A DNA stretch of 64,000 nt, taken from assembly GCF_002214505.1 (NCBI RefSeq), contig NZ_CP015103.1:1798001-1862000 (forward strand), written 5' to 3'. The DNA comes from Thermococcus siculi (lineage in GTDB: Archaea > Methanobacteriota_B > Thermococci > Thermococcales > Thermococcaceae). The position numbers were made by a program, and so were the translations under genes. Under the pieces are notes generated by a model. The model searched no databases. It was not told where the DNA came from and saw only the letters and a list, made by a program, of their open reading frames with translations. Below, one piece after another: positions 10,203 to 18,666 of this stretch; within the stretch, counting starts at the first letter, position 1; the number at the start of each line of letters is the position of its first letter.

Positions 10203-11570
10203 ATGCCAATAACTTTCATCGACAGGGAGAAAGAGCTCACATTCATGGAGTCCCTCTGGAATAGGGATAACTCCTTCCTACCGATCTACGGCAGGAGGAG
10301 GGTTGGAAAGACCCGCCTGGTGAAGGAGTTCATCGGGGGAAAGCCCTCGGTCTATTACCTCGCCAGGAACAGCACCTACCGCGACAACCTGCTGGAGTTC
10401 TCAAGGGTCGTCCTTGAGAGATACCCAAGCCCATACCTCACTCCATCCTCTTTCTCAAGCTTCGCCGACGTCTTCAAATACCTGAGCGAGAGGGGGAAAC
10501 TCGTCGTGGTCATCGATGAGTTCCCCTACCTCATTCAGTCAGATAAGAGGGTTCTGAGCGAGTTTCAGTACATAGTGGACGAGGTCGTTAGGAGCTCGAA
10601 GATGCACCTCATCCTCGTCGGTTCGAGCGTTGGAATGATGGAGGAGCACGTTTTGAGCCAGAAGAGCCCGCTCTACGGGCGGAGGGACGGGCAGATAAGG
10701 CTCCAGCCGCTGGACTTCTTCAGCTCCTGGAAGCTGTTAGGTGTTGACGTGGAGGAGGTCGTGAAGATATACGGGGTAACCGGGGGAATCCCCGCCTACC
10801 TCCTCCTCTTCAAGAGGTTTGAGGACGTTAAGGATGTCTCCTTCACAAAGCGGGGCTTCCTCTACGCTGAGGGGGACTTTCTCCTGTCGAGCGAGCTGAG
10901 GGAGCCGAGGGTTTACAAGCTGATCCTCAAGGCCGTGGCTGAAGGAAGGAGGCGCTTCAACGAGATAAGCAACTTCACCGGAATCCCGCGCTCGAACCTC
11001 TTCAAGTACGTGGAAGTCCTTGAGAGGCTTGGCTTTCTCAGGCGGGAGGTTCCAGTAACTGCTTCACCAAAGACCAAGAACACGCGTTATGCCATAGCCG
11101 ACAACTACATGGCCTTCTACTTCCGCTTCGTCGAGCGTTATAGAAACGAGGTCGAGCTTGAGAGCCTGGACTTTTGGGGGGAGTTCCTTGAGGATTACAA
11201 CCGCTACCTTGGGGGGGTGTTTGAGGGAGTTTCCAAGGAGTTTCTCCTGGGGCTTAACAAGGCTGAAAAGCTTCCATTCAGATTCACCAAGATTGGGAGG
11301 TGGTGGCACAAAGAGGAGGAGATTGACCTCGTTGCCTTGAACGAGCGGGAAAGGAAGGCGTTGTTCGTCGAGGTCAAGTGGAAGGAGCTGAGCGAAAGGG
11401 AATCGCGGGGGATTTTGAGAGACTTGGAGAGGAAAGCGGAGATGGTCGGACTTAATGGATGGAGTAAAGAATACGGGTTGATTGCCAAGAGGCTCGAAGG
11501 AAAAGAAAATCTCAGGGAAGAAGGCTTTTTGGCCTGGGATTTGAGAGACTTCGGGGAAGCGGCCCAGTGA
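10203..11570 (+). CDS. Archaeal ATPase (ATPase_2 / DUF234 family)
   Basis: A 455-residue protein. The P-loop GRRRVGKT is at residues 30-37 and a Walker B ending in VVVIDEFPYL follows. A winged-helix section (FNEISNFTGIPRSNLFKYV) comes next, and the C-terminal DUF234 region carries EIDLVAL and VEVKWK, the acidic/Lys pattern of a PD-(D/E)XK nuclease-like fold. The family is greatly expanded in Thermococcales; its role is not established, and links to mobile elements, DNA handling or toxin-like functions have been proposed. The ATG is chosen because it sits 29 bases after a good TATA box. The gene at 26361 is a close paralogue with the same promoter design. Confidence 0.85.
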   Translation: MPITFIDREKELTFMESLWNRDNSFLPIYGRRRVGKTRLVKEFIGGKPSVYYLARNSTYRDNLLEFSRVVLERYPSPYLTPSSFSSFADVFKYLSERGKLVVVIDEFPYLIQSDKRVLSEFQYIVDEVVRSSKMHLILVGSSVGMMEEHVLSQKSPLYGRRDGQIRLQPLDFFSSWKLLGVDVEEVVKIYGVTGGIPAYLLLFKRFEDVKDVSFTKRGFLYAEGDFLLSSELREPRVYKLILKAVAEGRRRFNEISNFTGIPRSNLFKYVEVLERLGFLRREVPVTASPKTKNTRYAIADNYMAFYFRFVERYRNEVELESLDFWGEFLEDYNRYLGGVFEGVSKEFLLGLNKAEKLPFRFTKIGRWWHKEEEIDLVALNERERKALFVEVKWKELSERESRGILRDLERKAEMVGLNGWSKEYGLIAKRLEGKENLREEGFLAWDLRDFGEAAQ

Positions 11571-11695
11571 GATTGGCTCCCTAGGTCGTTCAAAAACGTT
11601 TTTTAGGAAGGGAGAGTAGATGAATTGAGTGGGGATTAGCACCGGATGAAATACCTGAAATATCGATAAATGCAGGTCCGTGAGGGGGAGTAAAA

Positions 11696-12523
11696 ATGCT
11701 CATAGAGCCGACCAAATACAGAGATGACCCAAAAAAGGTGGAAGTCCTTAGGAAATTCTTTACGATCAGCGAAGGGGCCGCGAAGATGTGGGGGCAACTT
11801 CTCGAATATACCCACCCAGAAGGGAGAAAGGCACTCGAAAAATACAAGGAAATTGAAAAAAAACGCGGATTTGGGGCAGCATCAATTGTTGGAACACCTG
11901 TTGTAAAGCACGACATCGCATCTGCCACAAAGCTGACGCTCTGGTTTAAGATCTTTGCAGAGGCGGCAGCAAGCGTGCTGGACGCTGATCCGCATGATAT
12001 ACTCAACATCTTGCTATGGGAAGATGTGGATAAACGTCTCCTACAGTGGAAGCACAACAGCGAAGATCCGCTTGGAACCAACTGGGATGCTATTAAAACG
12101 GCGCTCAAGGAGAGTGAAGATGCCGAAGAGCTTCTAGGAAGAAAGGTAACGGATGAGGACCTGAAAAAATTGGAAGAAATTGCAAAGGTCACGGCAAAAC
12201 TCGTGGATGCGTGGGTACCAGACGATGAAGAAAGGGCAAAGGCATGGCTGGACTTTGGGAAAAACTATGACGACCTAAAGGAGTTCATAGAAGAATGGGC
12301 AAAAGACCCTGAGAAGACGTTCCAGTACTTGGAAGAACTGCGGGAGGTGCTGCACAAGCACATAAAGAAGAAGGGGCTCCAGCCTGTGGGGAGCACGACA
12401 CCAGAGATAGAAGATAACCTGAGCGAAATAAGGGCCATGCTCGAGGAAGTCATCAAGAGAGTGGACGAGATGGAGAGGAGGATAGAGGCCATAGAGAAGG
12501 CTCTAAAGGACGAACGCGGGTGA
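11696..12523 (+). CDS. Unknown helical protein with C-terminal coiled coil
   Basis: I do not recognise this 275-residue protein. It is charged and almost all helical. The last 45 residues (about 230-275) are a heptad-like Glu/Lys/Arg coiled coil (EIRAMLEEVIKRVDEMERR), which suggests oligomerisation. There is no signal peptide or membrane segment. The ATG follows a strong GAGGGGGAG ribosome-binding site, and AAATATCGATAAAT about 35 bases upstream could be the TATA box. The sequence is more AT-rich than its neighbours and lies between two AAA+ ATPase genes, so it is probably accessory DNA. A functional link to the preceding ATPase is only a guess. Confidence 0.7.
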   Translation: MLIEPTKYRDDPKKVEVLRKFFTISEGAAKMWGQLLEYTHPEGRKALEKYKEIEKKRGFGAASIVGTPVVKHDIASATKLTLWFKIFAEAAASVLDADPHDILNILLWEDVDKRLLQWKHNSEDPLGTNWDAIKTALKESEDAEELLGRKVTDEDLKKLEEIAKVTAKLVDAWVPDDEERAKAWLDFGKNYDDLKEFIEEWAKDPEKTFQYLEELREVLHKHIKKKGLQPVGSTTPEIEDNLSEIRAMLEEVIKRVDEMERRIEAIEKALKDERG

Positions 12524-12569
12524 AGTATTTCGAGCCAAAACCCCGAAGAGAGAAAAGATATGGGGTTAC

Positions 12570-13742
12570 TCAATAAACCAGCCCAAAGAGGAACAGCGGG
12601 ACTCTGCCTTTCCCCGTGACGAGGCCATCAACCGCTATGTAGTCAGGTCTCTGGTAGCGGCCCTTTCCTTCTCCGCCAACCTCGACGACCCACTCCCCAA
12701 CTCTGAAGTCGGCCGTTTTCTCCCCCCTCTTGCCCTTGAGATAACAGAGACCGTAGTGACGCAGATGGTTGACGAAGAACTCCTCCCTCAGTGCTCCTCT
12801 GTGCACTTCAAATCCCTTCCTCGCGAAGAACTCCCTCAGGGGAACTGTTAGGTAGAGTTTGGGTTCCTTCCTCGGACTCTCGCATGAGTTTAAGGAAATC
12901 AGAAGGCCGGCCCTTGAGAGGTCTTCCACGAGCCGTATGGCCATATTCTTGGAAACTTCGAGGGCCCTGGCTATCCGTGAGTAGTTGGCCTCGAATGGGG
13001 CGGACCTTGCGATGATGTAGAGGAGTTTGAAGGCGTCTGTTTCGTATTTCACACTCACCTCACGCAGCGCGGAGAGGTCTTCGAGGATGACCTTTCTGAG
13101 GGAGTTGTCGAGGGCGTCGTAAAAGCCGCTCCTCGGATAGAGCACGCCACCCTCTCGCATGTACTCCCTCCAGAGGGGGTAAAGTTCAGCGTACATATTT
13201 GTCAGGTCAAAAGCTTTTGAGAGGACTTCTTTTAGAGTGTAGCTGGGAACGTCAAGGCTTCTCTTTATGTTGAGCCACTCTCTGAATGAAGCCGGAGGGA
13301 GTTCCTTCAGAACAACTCTCCTTGAGAGATCCGCCCCGAAGTGAACCAGATCTATCGCGGATGAACCCGAAAAGAACACTCTAACCTCGTGCTCATCGTA
13401 GAGGCTTTTCAGGTCATCGGCCCAGTTTGGCTTCCTGTGAATCTCGTCCACGAACACGTTCCTGTACCCCATCTCGGCCAGGGCTTTAACAATCTCGTAG
13501 AGAGAGAAGGGCTTTATTAGGGTCGAATCGGCGGAAAAGTAAACGCTTCTCTCAGTTTCGTTGGCAAGCTGAAGCAAGAGAACTGTTTTTCCGACGCCGC
13601 GAATGCCTTTAACGCCGACGTAGTACTCCTCATCGATGGACTTGAGCTCTTCAAAGAGGAAGCGTTTCCTGGGAAACTTTCTTGCCCATGCCATCACCCG
13701 TCTGCTGGTAGCGATGAGTGAGGTGAGTATCCTCTCGTCCAT
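12570..13742 (-). CDS. AAA+ ATPase of the AAA_14 type
   Basis: A 390-residue protein. The P-loop GIRGVGKT is at residues 46-53, the Walker B ends in VFVDEIHRK, and a sensor-like FFSGSS follows. After a helix-turn-helix-like part, the C-terminus has ADFRVGEWVVEVG, resembling the degenerate nuclease-like end of AAA_14/DUF4143 proteins. The start is the ATG at 13742, because the TATA box CTTTATAAGATAT (reverse strand, about 13763-13773) is 25-30 bases upstream; the frame further upstream crosses the promoter. A perfect 22-base palindrome lies directly upstream of the TATA box and suggests tight control. The gene converges with the unknown helical gene, 46 bases apart. The family role is unsettled. 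Confidence 0.8.
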   Translation of the reverse strand: MDERILTSLIATSRRVMAWARKFPRKRFLFEELKSIDEEYYVGVKGIRGVGKTVLLLQLANETERSVYFSADSTLIKPFSLYEIVKALAEMGYRNVFVDEIHRKPNWADDLKSLYDEHEVRVFFSGSSAIDLVHFGADLSRRVVLKELPPASFREWLNIKRSLDVPSYTLKEVLSKAFDLTNMYAELYPLWREYMREGGVLYPRSGFYDALDNSLRKVILEDLSALREVSVKYETDAFKLLYIIARSAPFEANYSRIARALEVSKNMAIRLVEDLSRAGLLISLNSCESPRKEPKLYLTVPLREFFARKGFEVHRGALREEFFVNHLRHYGLCYLKGKRGEKTADFRVGEWVVEVGGEGKGRYQRPDYIAVDGLVTGKGRVPLFLFGLVY

Positions 13743-13762
13743 GTTCTGAAGTTGATGCCCAT

Positions 13763-13827
13763 ATCTTATAAAGATTGTCCTTACGTAAGGACAATATGCA
13801 CTCAATTCGTTCTTGTAAAAGGACGAA
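13763..13827. promoter_or_regulatory. TATA box with two palindromic operator-like sites
   Basis: The TATA box of the AAA_14 ATPase gene covers 13763-13773 on the minus strand. Immediately upstream, 13774-13795 is a perfect 22-base palindrome with half-site ATTGTCCTTAC. A second imperfect copy lies 32 bases further up (13806-13827), with arms TTCGTTCTT and AAGGACGAA. The position over the TFB-recognition region would let a dimeric repressor block transcription. Confidence 0.65.
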
Positions 13828-13872
13828 ATGACAACTCAAAACCTTGGCCACAGAAGTATGTGCTTCATCTAG

Positions 13873-15423
13873 TTAGGACCACTTTTGTCCACGGTAGAAC
13901 TCCCCGAAAAGCTCAACCTCCTGGACATAGCTCCTCCTCAGCTTTAACGCCGTGTAGGCCCTCTCCAACTCCCTGCCGAGATAAAAGGCGTGCCTTGGAT
14001 CTATCTCAAAGTGCTCAAGGATGGTATCGATTATGGCGTTCGGTTCGTCTCCGACTATCGTGAGGACAGCCTCCGTCCTGCGGTGGGCGTTCACCCATAT
14101 TCTGCCCTCCTTCACCCAGATGCGGAAGTAAACCGGCTCAAGCTCAACGATCTTTTCTCTGGCCTCAACGATCTCCTCCGCAGGCTCAAAGTGCCACTCC
14201 GCTTCCCTCTTCTCCTTGAGAATGAGAAGGTCAAAGCCGAGGTCTTTGGGAATATCGAAAAGGTTCATGTCAGCTGCCCTTCTCAGCTCCCTGACTGAGC
14301 CTTTCGCCTTTGCGCTGACCTCAGTGGTGAGGAGAAGATTTATGGAAAGCTCCCTTGCGATTCCAGCGAGGAGGGCGTTCATCCCAACGCTGTCGGCGTC
14401 GTAAAGCTCAACCACGTTACCGACTCCAGCTAGGAGAACATCCTCCGGGTTCCTCTCCCGGTAGAGCTGGAAAGCCGTTACCGAGCGAGCTAAGTGGGGA
14501 ACGTGCTCGAGGATTAAGTCCGGGATGATGGTCTCATAGCCAAGGTCAATGGCTTTCTCTTTGAGCTTCTCAAGGAACGCGACCCTTTCAGAGGGTTTGG
14601 TAGGAAAGTATCCCTCTTTCTGATTCGTCGGGATTAGGACAACGGGCTTTTCAGTTACTAGACCCTCAAGGTTGCCCTCATCTACGCTGAGAAAGAGGTC
14701 TGCGTAATCCAGCGCTCTCTCGATTTCGGACGTGTTAAGTGAATCAAAGCTGATAGGGACGTCGAAGCCTTCTTCCCTTAACCTCTCGCGTATCTCAGGG
14801 ATTTCTTCAACAAAGTCGAGGTTTGTCTCCCCTGCCACCATTCCGATGTCGATTATGTCAGCACCTTCACGGAGGTAGTAGAGGGCCTTCTCCAGGGTTT
14901 TCTCGACGCCCAGCTTGGGGGCATCAACCACCTCCCCTAAAATCCTCGCTGGGAAGTCTCTTCCGACTGGCAGGTTTCCAATGAGAACGTTCCAGGGCTT
15001 CTTCAGGGCCTTCTCGATGTAGTTCCTGTTCCTCGTCCTGTTCCTGATGTCCTCAACCCTCTTGAGCGCATCAACAGAGAAGAGGTCATCGGCAGGAACT
15101 TCCTTGCTCAGCTTGAAGCCTTTTTCTAAGGCCTTCAAGACCTGCGGTAGATCCATCGCGTTCCTCGGCCCTTTGAAGGCTGGAATCCCGAGTTCGTCTT
15201 CGATAAGCTGGGCGGAGCCCCTAACGAGGCCTGGGATGAGGATAAGGTCGTAGGCATCACTCTTTATTCCAGCTTTTTTCAGGTATCTCGCAATCAGCTC
15301 TGGAGTCAGAAAAGCTGCCACACTAACGGGTGTCACAAAGACGTCGCAGCCCTTACCGTACTTCCTCACGAGGGGTTCGGCGAGTCTGCCGGTTACGAGG
15401 AGAATTCTTCTGGGTTTCTCCAT
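13873..15423 (-). CDS. Dihydropteroate synthase-related protein
   Basis: A 516-residue protein of the archaeal dihydropteroate synthase-related family (compare MJ0107). The N-terminal 160 residues are an extra domain (ILLVTGRLAEPLVRKYG). The central region from about 170 to 400 is a DHPS-like TIM barrel, with GADIIDIGMVAGE and ISFDSLN recalling pterin-site motifs. The last 110 residues are another extra domain. DHPS joins a pterin to p-aminobenzoate or a related arylamine; archaeal relatives have been considered for pterin cofactor synthesis, but the reaction here is inferred. The ATG at 15423 is the only good start. The gene is divergent from herA, with 90 bases between the starts. Confidence 0.8.
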   Translation of the reverse strand: MEKPRRILLVTGRLAEPLVRKYGKGCDVFVTPVSVAAFLTPELIARYLKKAGIKSDAYDLILIPGLVRGSAQLIEDELGIPAFKGPRNAMDLPQVLKALEKGFKLSKEVPADDLFSVDALKRVEDIRNRTRNRNYIEKALKKPWNVLIGNLPVGRDFPARILGEVVDAPKLGVEKTLEKALYYLREGADIIDIGMVAGETNLDFVEEIPEIRERLREEGFDVPISFDSLNTSEIERALDYADLFLSVDEGNLEGLVTEKPVVLIPTNQKEGYFPTKPSERVAFLEKLKEKAIDLGYETIIPDLILEHVPHLARSVTAFQLYRERNPEDVLLAGVGNVVELYDADSVGMNALLAGIARELSINLLLTTEVSAKAKGSVRELRRAADMNLFDIPKDLGFDLLILKEKREAEWHFEPAEEIVEAREKIVELEPVYFRIWVKEGRIWVNAHRRTEAVLTIVGDEPNAIIDTILEHFEIDPRHAFYLGRELERAYTALKLRRSYVQEVELFGEFYRGQKWS

Positions 15424-15513
15424 GAATGAGGGTTGGAAGGATGGCTTTTAGGGGTTGCGGTATCGGGCGAAAGGTTTTTGTTCCACCGGGAGAAATCAAC
15501 TAAAGGTGGTAAT

Positions 15514-17196
15514 ATGGAGGCCCGCGATAAGCCCGTTGGAATCGTGTTCGGTGAATCGACCACTGACCACTTCACCTTTATAGTGAACCCGAAGAACGAG
15601 CTTCCGCGCTTTGGGGAGTTCCTGATAGCGAGAAACAGGGACGGCGACGAGGTTCTGGCTCTTCTAAAGTCGATAAGGAACATAAACTGGCTGATGGATG
15701 CAGGGAGGGGGAGCTACGACTATGTTGAGAAGACGGTGAACGTTTTCTCAAAGGGTGTCCTTGACAAGAGCGAGGCCATACTCGCGACGGCGAAGGTCCT
15801 CGGGGTTCTGAGGAGGAGTGATGGAGAGTTCTTAGCGAAGCCCGCTCCCAACCGCGTTCCGATAAAGCCGGGGGAGAAGGTCTACCTTGCTAGGGACGAG
15901 GATCTGGAGAGGATCTTCTCCCAGGGTCATGTAAAGCTCGGCAGGCTCATAGCGAGGGATAACGTGGAGGTAAACCTCGACGCTAACAAACTGGTTTCGA
16001 GGCACTTTGCGGTTTTAGCTGTTACCGGCGCCGGAAAGTCCAACACCATAGCGGTTCTCACGAAGGAGCTTGTGAGCAACGTCAACGCCACCGTAGTCAT
16101 CCTCGACCCCCACGGTGAATACCAGAGGCTCAGCTGGCCCGGAGCAAGGGTGAACCCGATAAAGGCCACGATAGACCCGGGCAGGATAAGGCTCAGCGAG
16201 TTCGCCACCCTTCTTGGGATAGCTGAGAACGCCAGCCTGCAGAGGCGCTTCCTCGGCCTCGTCTACAGAACCGTTCGGGAGGAGATGAGGAGGAAGGGGA
16301 AGGTCGTCGGCGGGATGGACTTCATCCACGAGATGGAGGAAAAGATAGAGGAGTGGATACGGATTTACGAGAACTCGGAGAGCAAAGAAGAGAGGGTCAT
16401 CTACTACTATGACGACAAAGGGATAAAGGTGCCCAGAAAGATACAGCAGAGGGACCTGGAGGCGCTGATAAGGCTTAAGGACTACCTGGGCGAGCTTCGT
16501 GCCAACTTCGGCGAGTTCATAAGCCCCGTCAACGTCCTCAGCGAGATAAGGCCCGGAATGGTGAACGTCATAGACCTGAGCGGCATGGAAGAGGAGCAGA
16601 TGATTACCCTGGCGAGCTTCGTTCTCAGGGGAATTCTCAAGAACAGGATAGACTACGTGAAGGGAGTGAGAACCAACGACAGGAACCTCGTGCGTGAGGT
16701 TTCGGAGAGATATCCGGCTTTAACCAAGCCCGTCCTGGTAATAGTCGAGGAGGCCCACATCTTTGCCCCAAGGGGCGAGAAAAATCAGGCGACGCTCTGG
16801 CTCGGCAAGATAGCTCGCGAGGGGAGAAAGTTCGGCGTCGGTCTCGGCATCGTCTCCCAGAGGCCGAAGAAACTCGACGACGACATACTTAGCCAGACGA
16901 ACACCAAGATAATCCTAAAGCTCGTCGAACCCAACGACCAGCGCTACGTCCAGCAGGCGAGCGAGCAGATAAGCGAGGACTTGCTGGGCGACATAGCCTC
17001 ACTCGGAGTGGGTGAAGCGGTCATAGTCGGCTACGCGATAACGATTCCGGCGATGGTGAAGATATACAGCTTCGAGAAGGACATGAACGGCCACTACGGC
17101 GGCGGGGACATCGACATCGTAGGAGAATGGCTCGAAGGGAGAGAGGACGAGGAAGAGGTAACCGAGGAGGAGGCCATAGCGGAGCTCCCGCTGTGA
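15514..17196 (+). CDS. herA: DNA double-strand-break repair helicase HerA
   Basis: A 560-residue FtsK/HerA-type hexameric ATPase. It has an N-terminal HAS-barrel-like region, the P-loop TGAGKS at 171-176 and a Walker B with VIVEEAH (Glu412, Glu413). HerA pumps DNA into NurA and works with Mre11-Rad50 to resect DNA ends for recombination. The ATG at 15514 follows GGTGG; an upstream in-frame start at 15433 overlaps promoter sequence. It is the first gene of the herA-mre11-rad50-nurA operon, 9 bases before mre11. Confidence 0.95.
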   Translation: MEARDKPVGIVFGESTTDHFTFIVNPKNELPRFGEFLIARNRDGDEVLALLKSIRNINWLMDAGRGSYDYVEKTVNVFSKGVLDKSEAILATAKVLGVLRRSDGEFLAKPAPNRVPIKPGEKVYLARDEDLERIFSQGHVKLGRLIARDNVEVNLDANKLVSRHFAVLAVTGAGKSNTIAVLTKELVSNVNATVVILDPHGEYQRLSWPGARVNPIKATIDPGRIRLSEFATLLGIAENASLQRRFLGLVYRTVREEMRRKGKVVGGMDFIHEMEEKIEEWIRIYENSESKEERVIYYYDDKGIKVPRKIQQRDLEALIRLKDYLGELRANFGEFISPVNVLSEIRPGMVNVIDLSGMEEEQMITLASFVLRGILKNRIDYVKGVRTNDRNLVREVSERYPALTKPVLVIVEEAHIFAPRGEKNQATLWLGKIAREGRKFGVGLGIVSQRPKKLDDDILSQTNTKIILKLVEPNDQRYVQQASEQISEDLLGDIASLGVGEAVIVGYAITIPAMVKIYSFEKDMNGHYGGGDIDIVGEWLEGREDEEEVTEEEAIAELPL

Positions 17197-17205
17197 GGTG
17201 TCTCT

Positions 17206-18666
17206 ATGAAGTTCGCTCATATAGCTGACGTCCACCTTGGGAGGGAGCAGTTCAACCAGCCCTTCAGGTACGACGACTACCTCAAGGTCTTCCGTGAGGC
17301 GATTGAGAGGGCAGTAAAGGAGAGGGTTGACTTCATACTCATCGCTGGAGACCTCTTCCACGTGAGCAGGCCCTCACCGAGGACGATACGCGACGCGATA
17401 GAGGTCCTGGAGCTCCCGAGGCAGAAGGGAATCCCCGTTTTCGCGATAGAGGGCAACCACGACAAGACTATAAGGGAGACATCAGTCTTCGACCTGCTTG
17501 AGCACCTAGGACTGCTCCACACCGTTGGGCTGAGGAGGGAGCCAGGTAAAGGGGAATTTATCAAGAGCAAGAGGCTCTCGGAAAACCGCTACCTCGTCTG
17601 GGGACAGGTTGGGGACGTTGAGATACACGGGCTGAGGCACCACACGCGCTGGCAGCTCATAAGGAACGACGGTGCCGTCAACGTCCTCAAGGCGCTCTTC
17701 AAGGGCAGGAAAGGGATTCTGATGCTCCACCAGGCGGTTGACTACCTTGCCAAGGATACCCCATACCAGGACGCCTTCGACCTCAAGCTGAGCGAGCTTC
17801 CCGATGGTTTCTCCTACTACGCCCTCGGCCACATACACGTTCATCGCGTTGCTGAACCGTCACAAACTGGCTTAAGCGGGCCGATAGTTTATCCCGGCTC
17901 GCTGGAGAGGACGGAGGTGAGGGAGGCCAGCCACATAATCCGCTACTCCTCTAGGGACAAAAAGCCGAAGATTATGGAGAGTCGCGACGGGCCGAAGGGG
18001 TTCTACATCGTGGAGGACTTCCAGCCGGAGTTCGTTGAGGTGGATGCGAGACCCTTCTACTCCGTTAGGGTCGAAGGAAACAGCAAATCCGAGCTGAGGA
18101 AGAAGGTTGAAGAGGCTGCCTCGCTCATCCCGAAGGATGCTATAGCGGTCGTAACGCTTGAGGGGACGATAAAGGGTGGAGTGAGCCTAGCGGAGTTCAA
18201 CGACCTCCTTAAAGATTATGGATTAAGGTACTATACCTTCCGGAGCAGGGTTGTTGGAGAGGCGGTGATATCAAAGGAGAAGCTGAGCGAGGAAGAGCTG
18301 TTCACCGACTGGGAGCGGGAGCTTCTAATCCATCTCCGCGTTCCACCCAAGGAGTTCTCAGAGGGCCTCACAGAGTTCGTCTCCTGGCTGATGGAGAGGT
18401 ACGAGAAGGGCATCCCTGAGAGCACTCCAAAGAAAGTCCCTGAAGCTCAGAAAGAAGAGGAAAAGGCAGAACCTGTAAAAACTGGGAGGAAAGAAGCTGG
18501 GAAGCCAAAGACTGAGAAGAAGCCCGTGAAGAGAGAGGAATCCCAGAATAAAGAAAAAGAAAAGCCAAAACCCAATGAAGACAAAGCTCTCAAAAAGCCA
18601 AAACCGATTCCCAAACCCAAAAACCCGTCGAGCCTCGACGCCTGGCTGAGGAGGGGTAGGCCGTGA
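17206..18666 (+). CDS. mre11: DNA repair exonuclease/endonuclease Mre11
   Basis: A 486-residue manganese-dependent nuclease of the Mre11-Rad50 complex. All metal ligands of the Pyrococcus enzyme can be placed: Asp8 and His10 (DVHLG), Asp49 (GDLF), Asn84 and His85 (GNHD), His175 (LHQ), His209 and His211 (GHIH). The capping domain follows to about residue 330, then the Rad50-binding helices. The tail from about 405 is a low-complexity Lys/Glu/Pro region and is probably disordered. ATG at 17206. The stop overlaps the GTG start of rad50 by four bases, so translation is coupled. Confidence 0.96.
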   Translation: MKFAHIADVHLGREQFNQPFRYDDYLKVFREAIERAVKERVDFILIAGDLFHVSRPSPRTIRDAIEVLELPRQKGIPVFAIEGNHDKTIRETSVFDLLEHLGLLHTVGLRREPGKGEFIKSKRLSENRYLVWGQVGDVEIHGLRHHTRWQLIRNDGAVNVLKALFKGRKGILMLHQAVDYLAKDTPYQDAFDLKLSELPDGFSYYALGHIHVHRVAEPSQTGLSGPIVYPGSLERTEVREASHIIRYSSRDKKPKIMESRDGPKGFYIVEDFQPEFVEVDARPFYSVRVEGNSKSELRKKVEEAASLIPKDAIAVVTLEGTIKGGVSLAEFNDLLKDYGLRYYTFRSRVVGEAVISKEKLSEEELFTDWERELLIHLRVPPKEFSEGLTEFVSWLMERYEKGIPESTPKKVPEAQKEEEKAEPVKTGRKEAGKPKTEKKPVKREESQNKEKEKPKPNEDKALKKPKPIPKPKNPSSLDAWLRRGRP

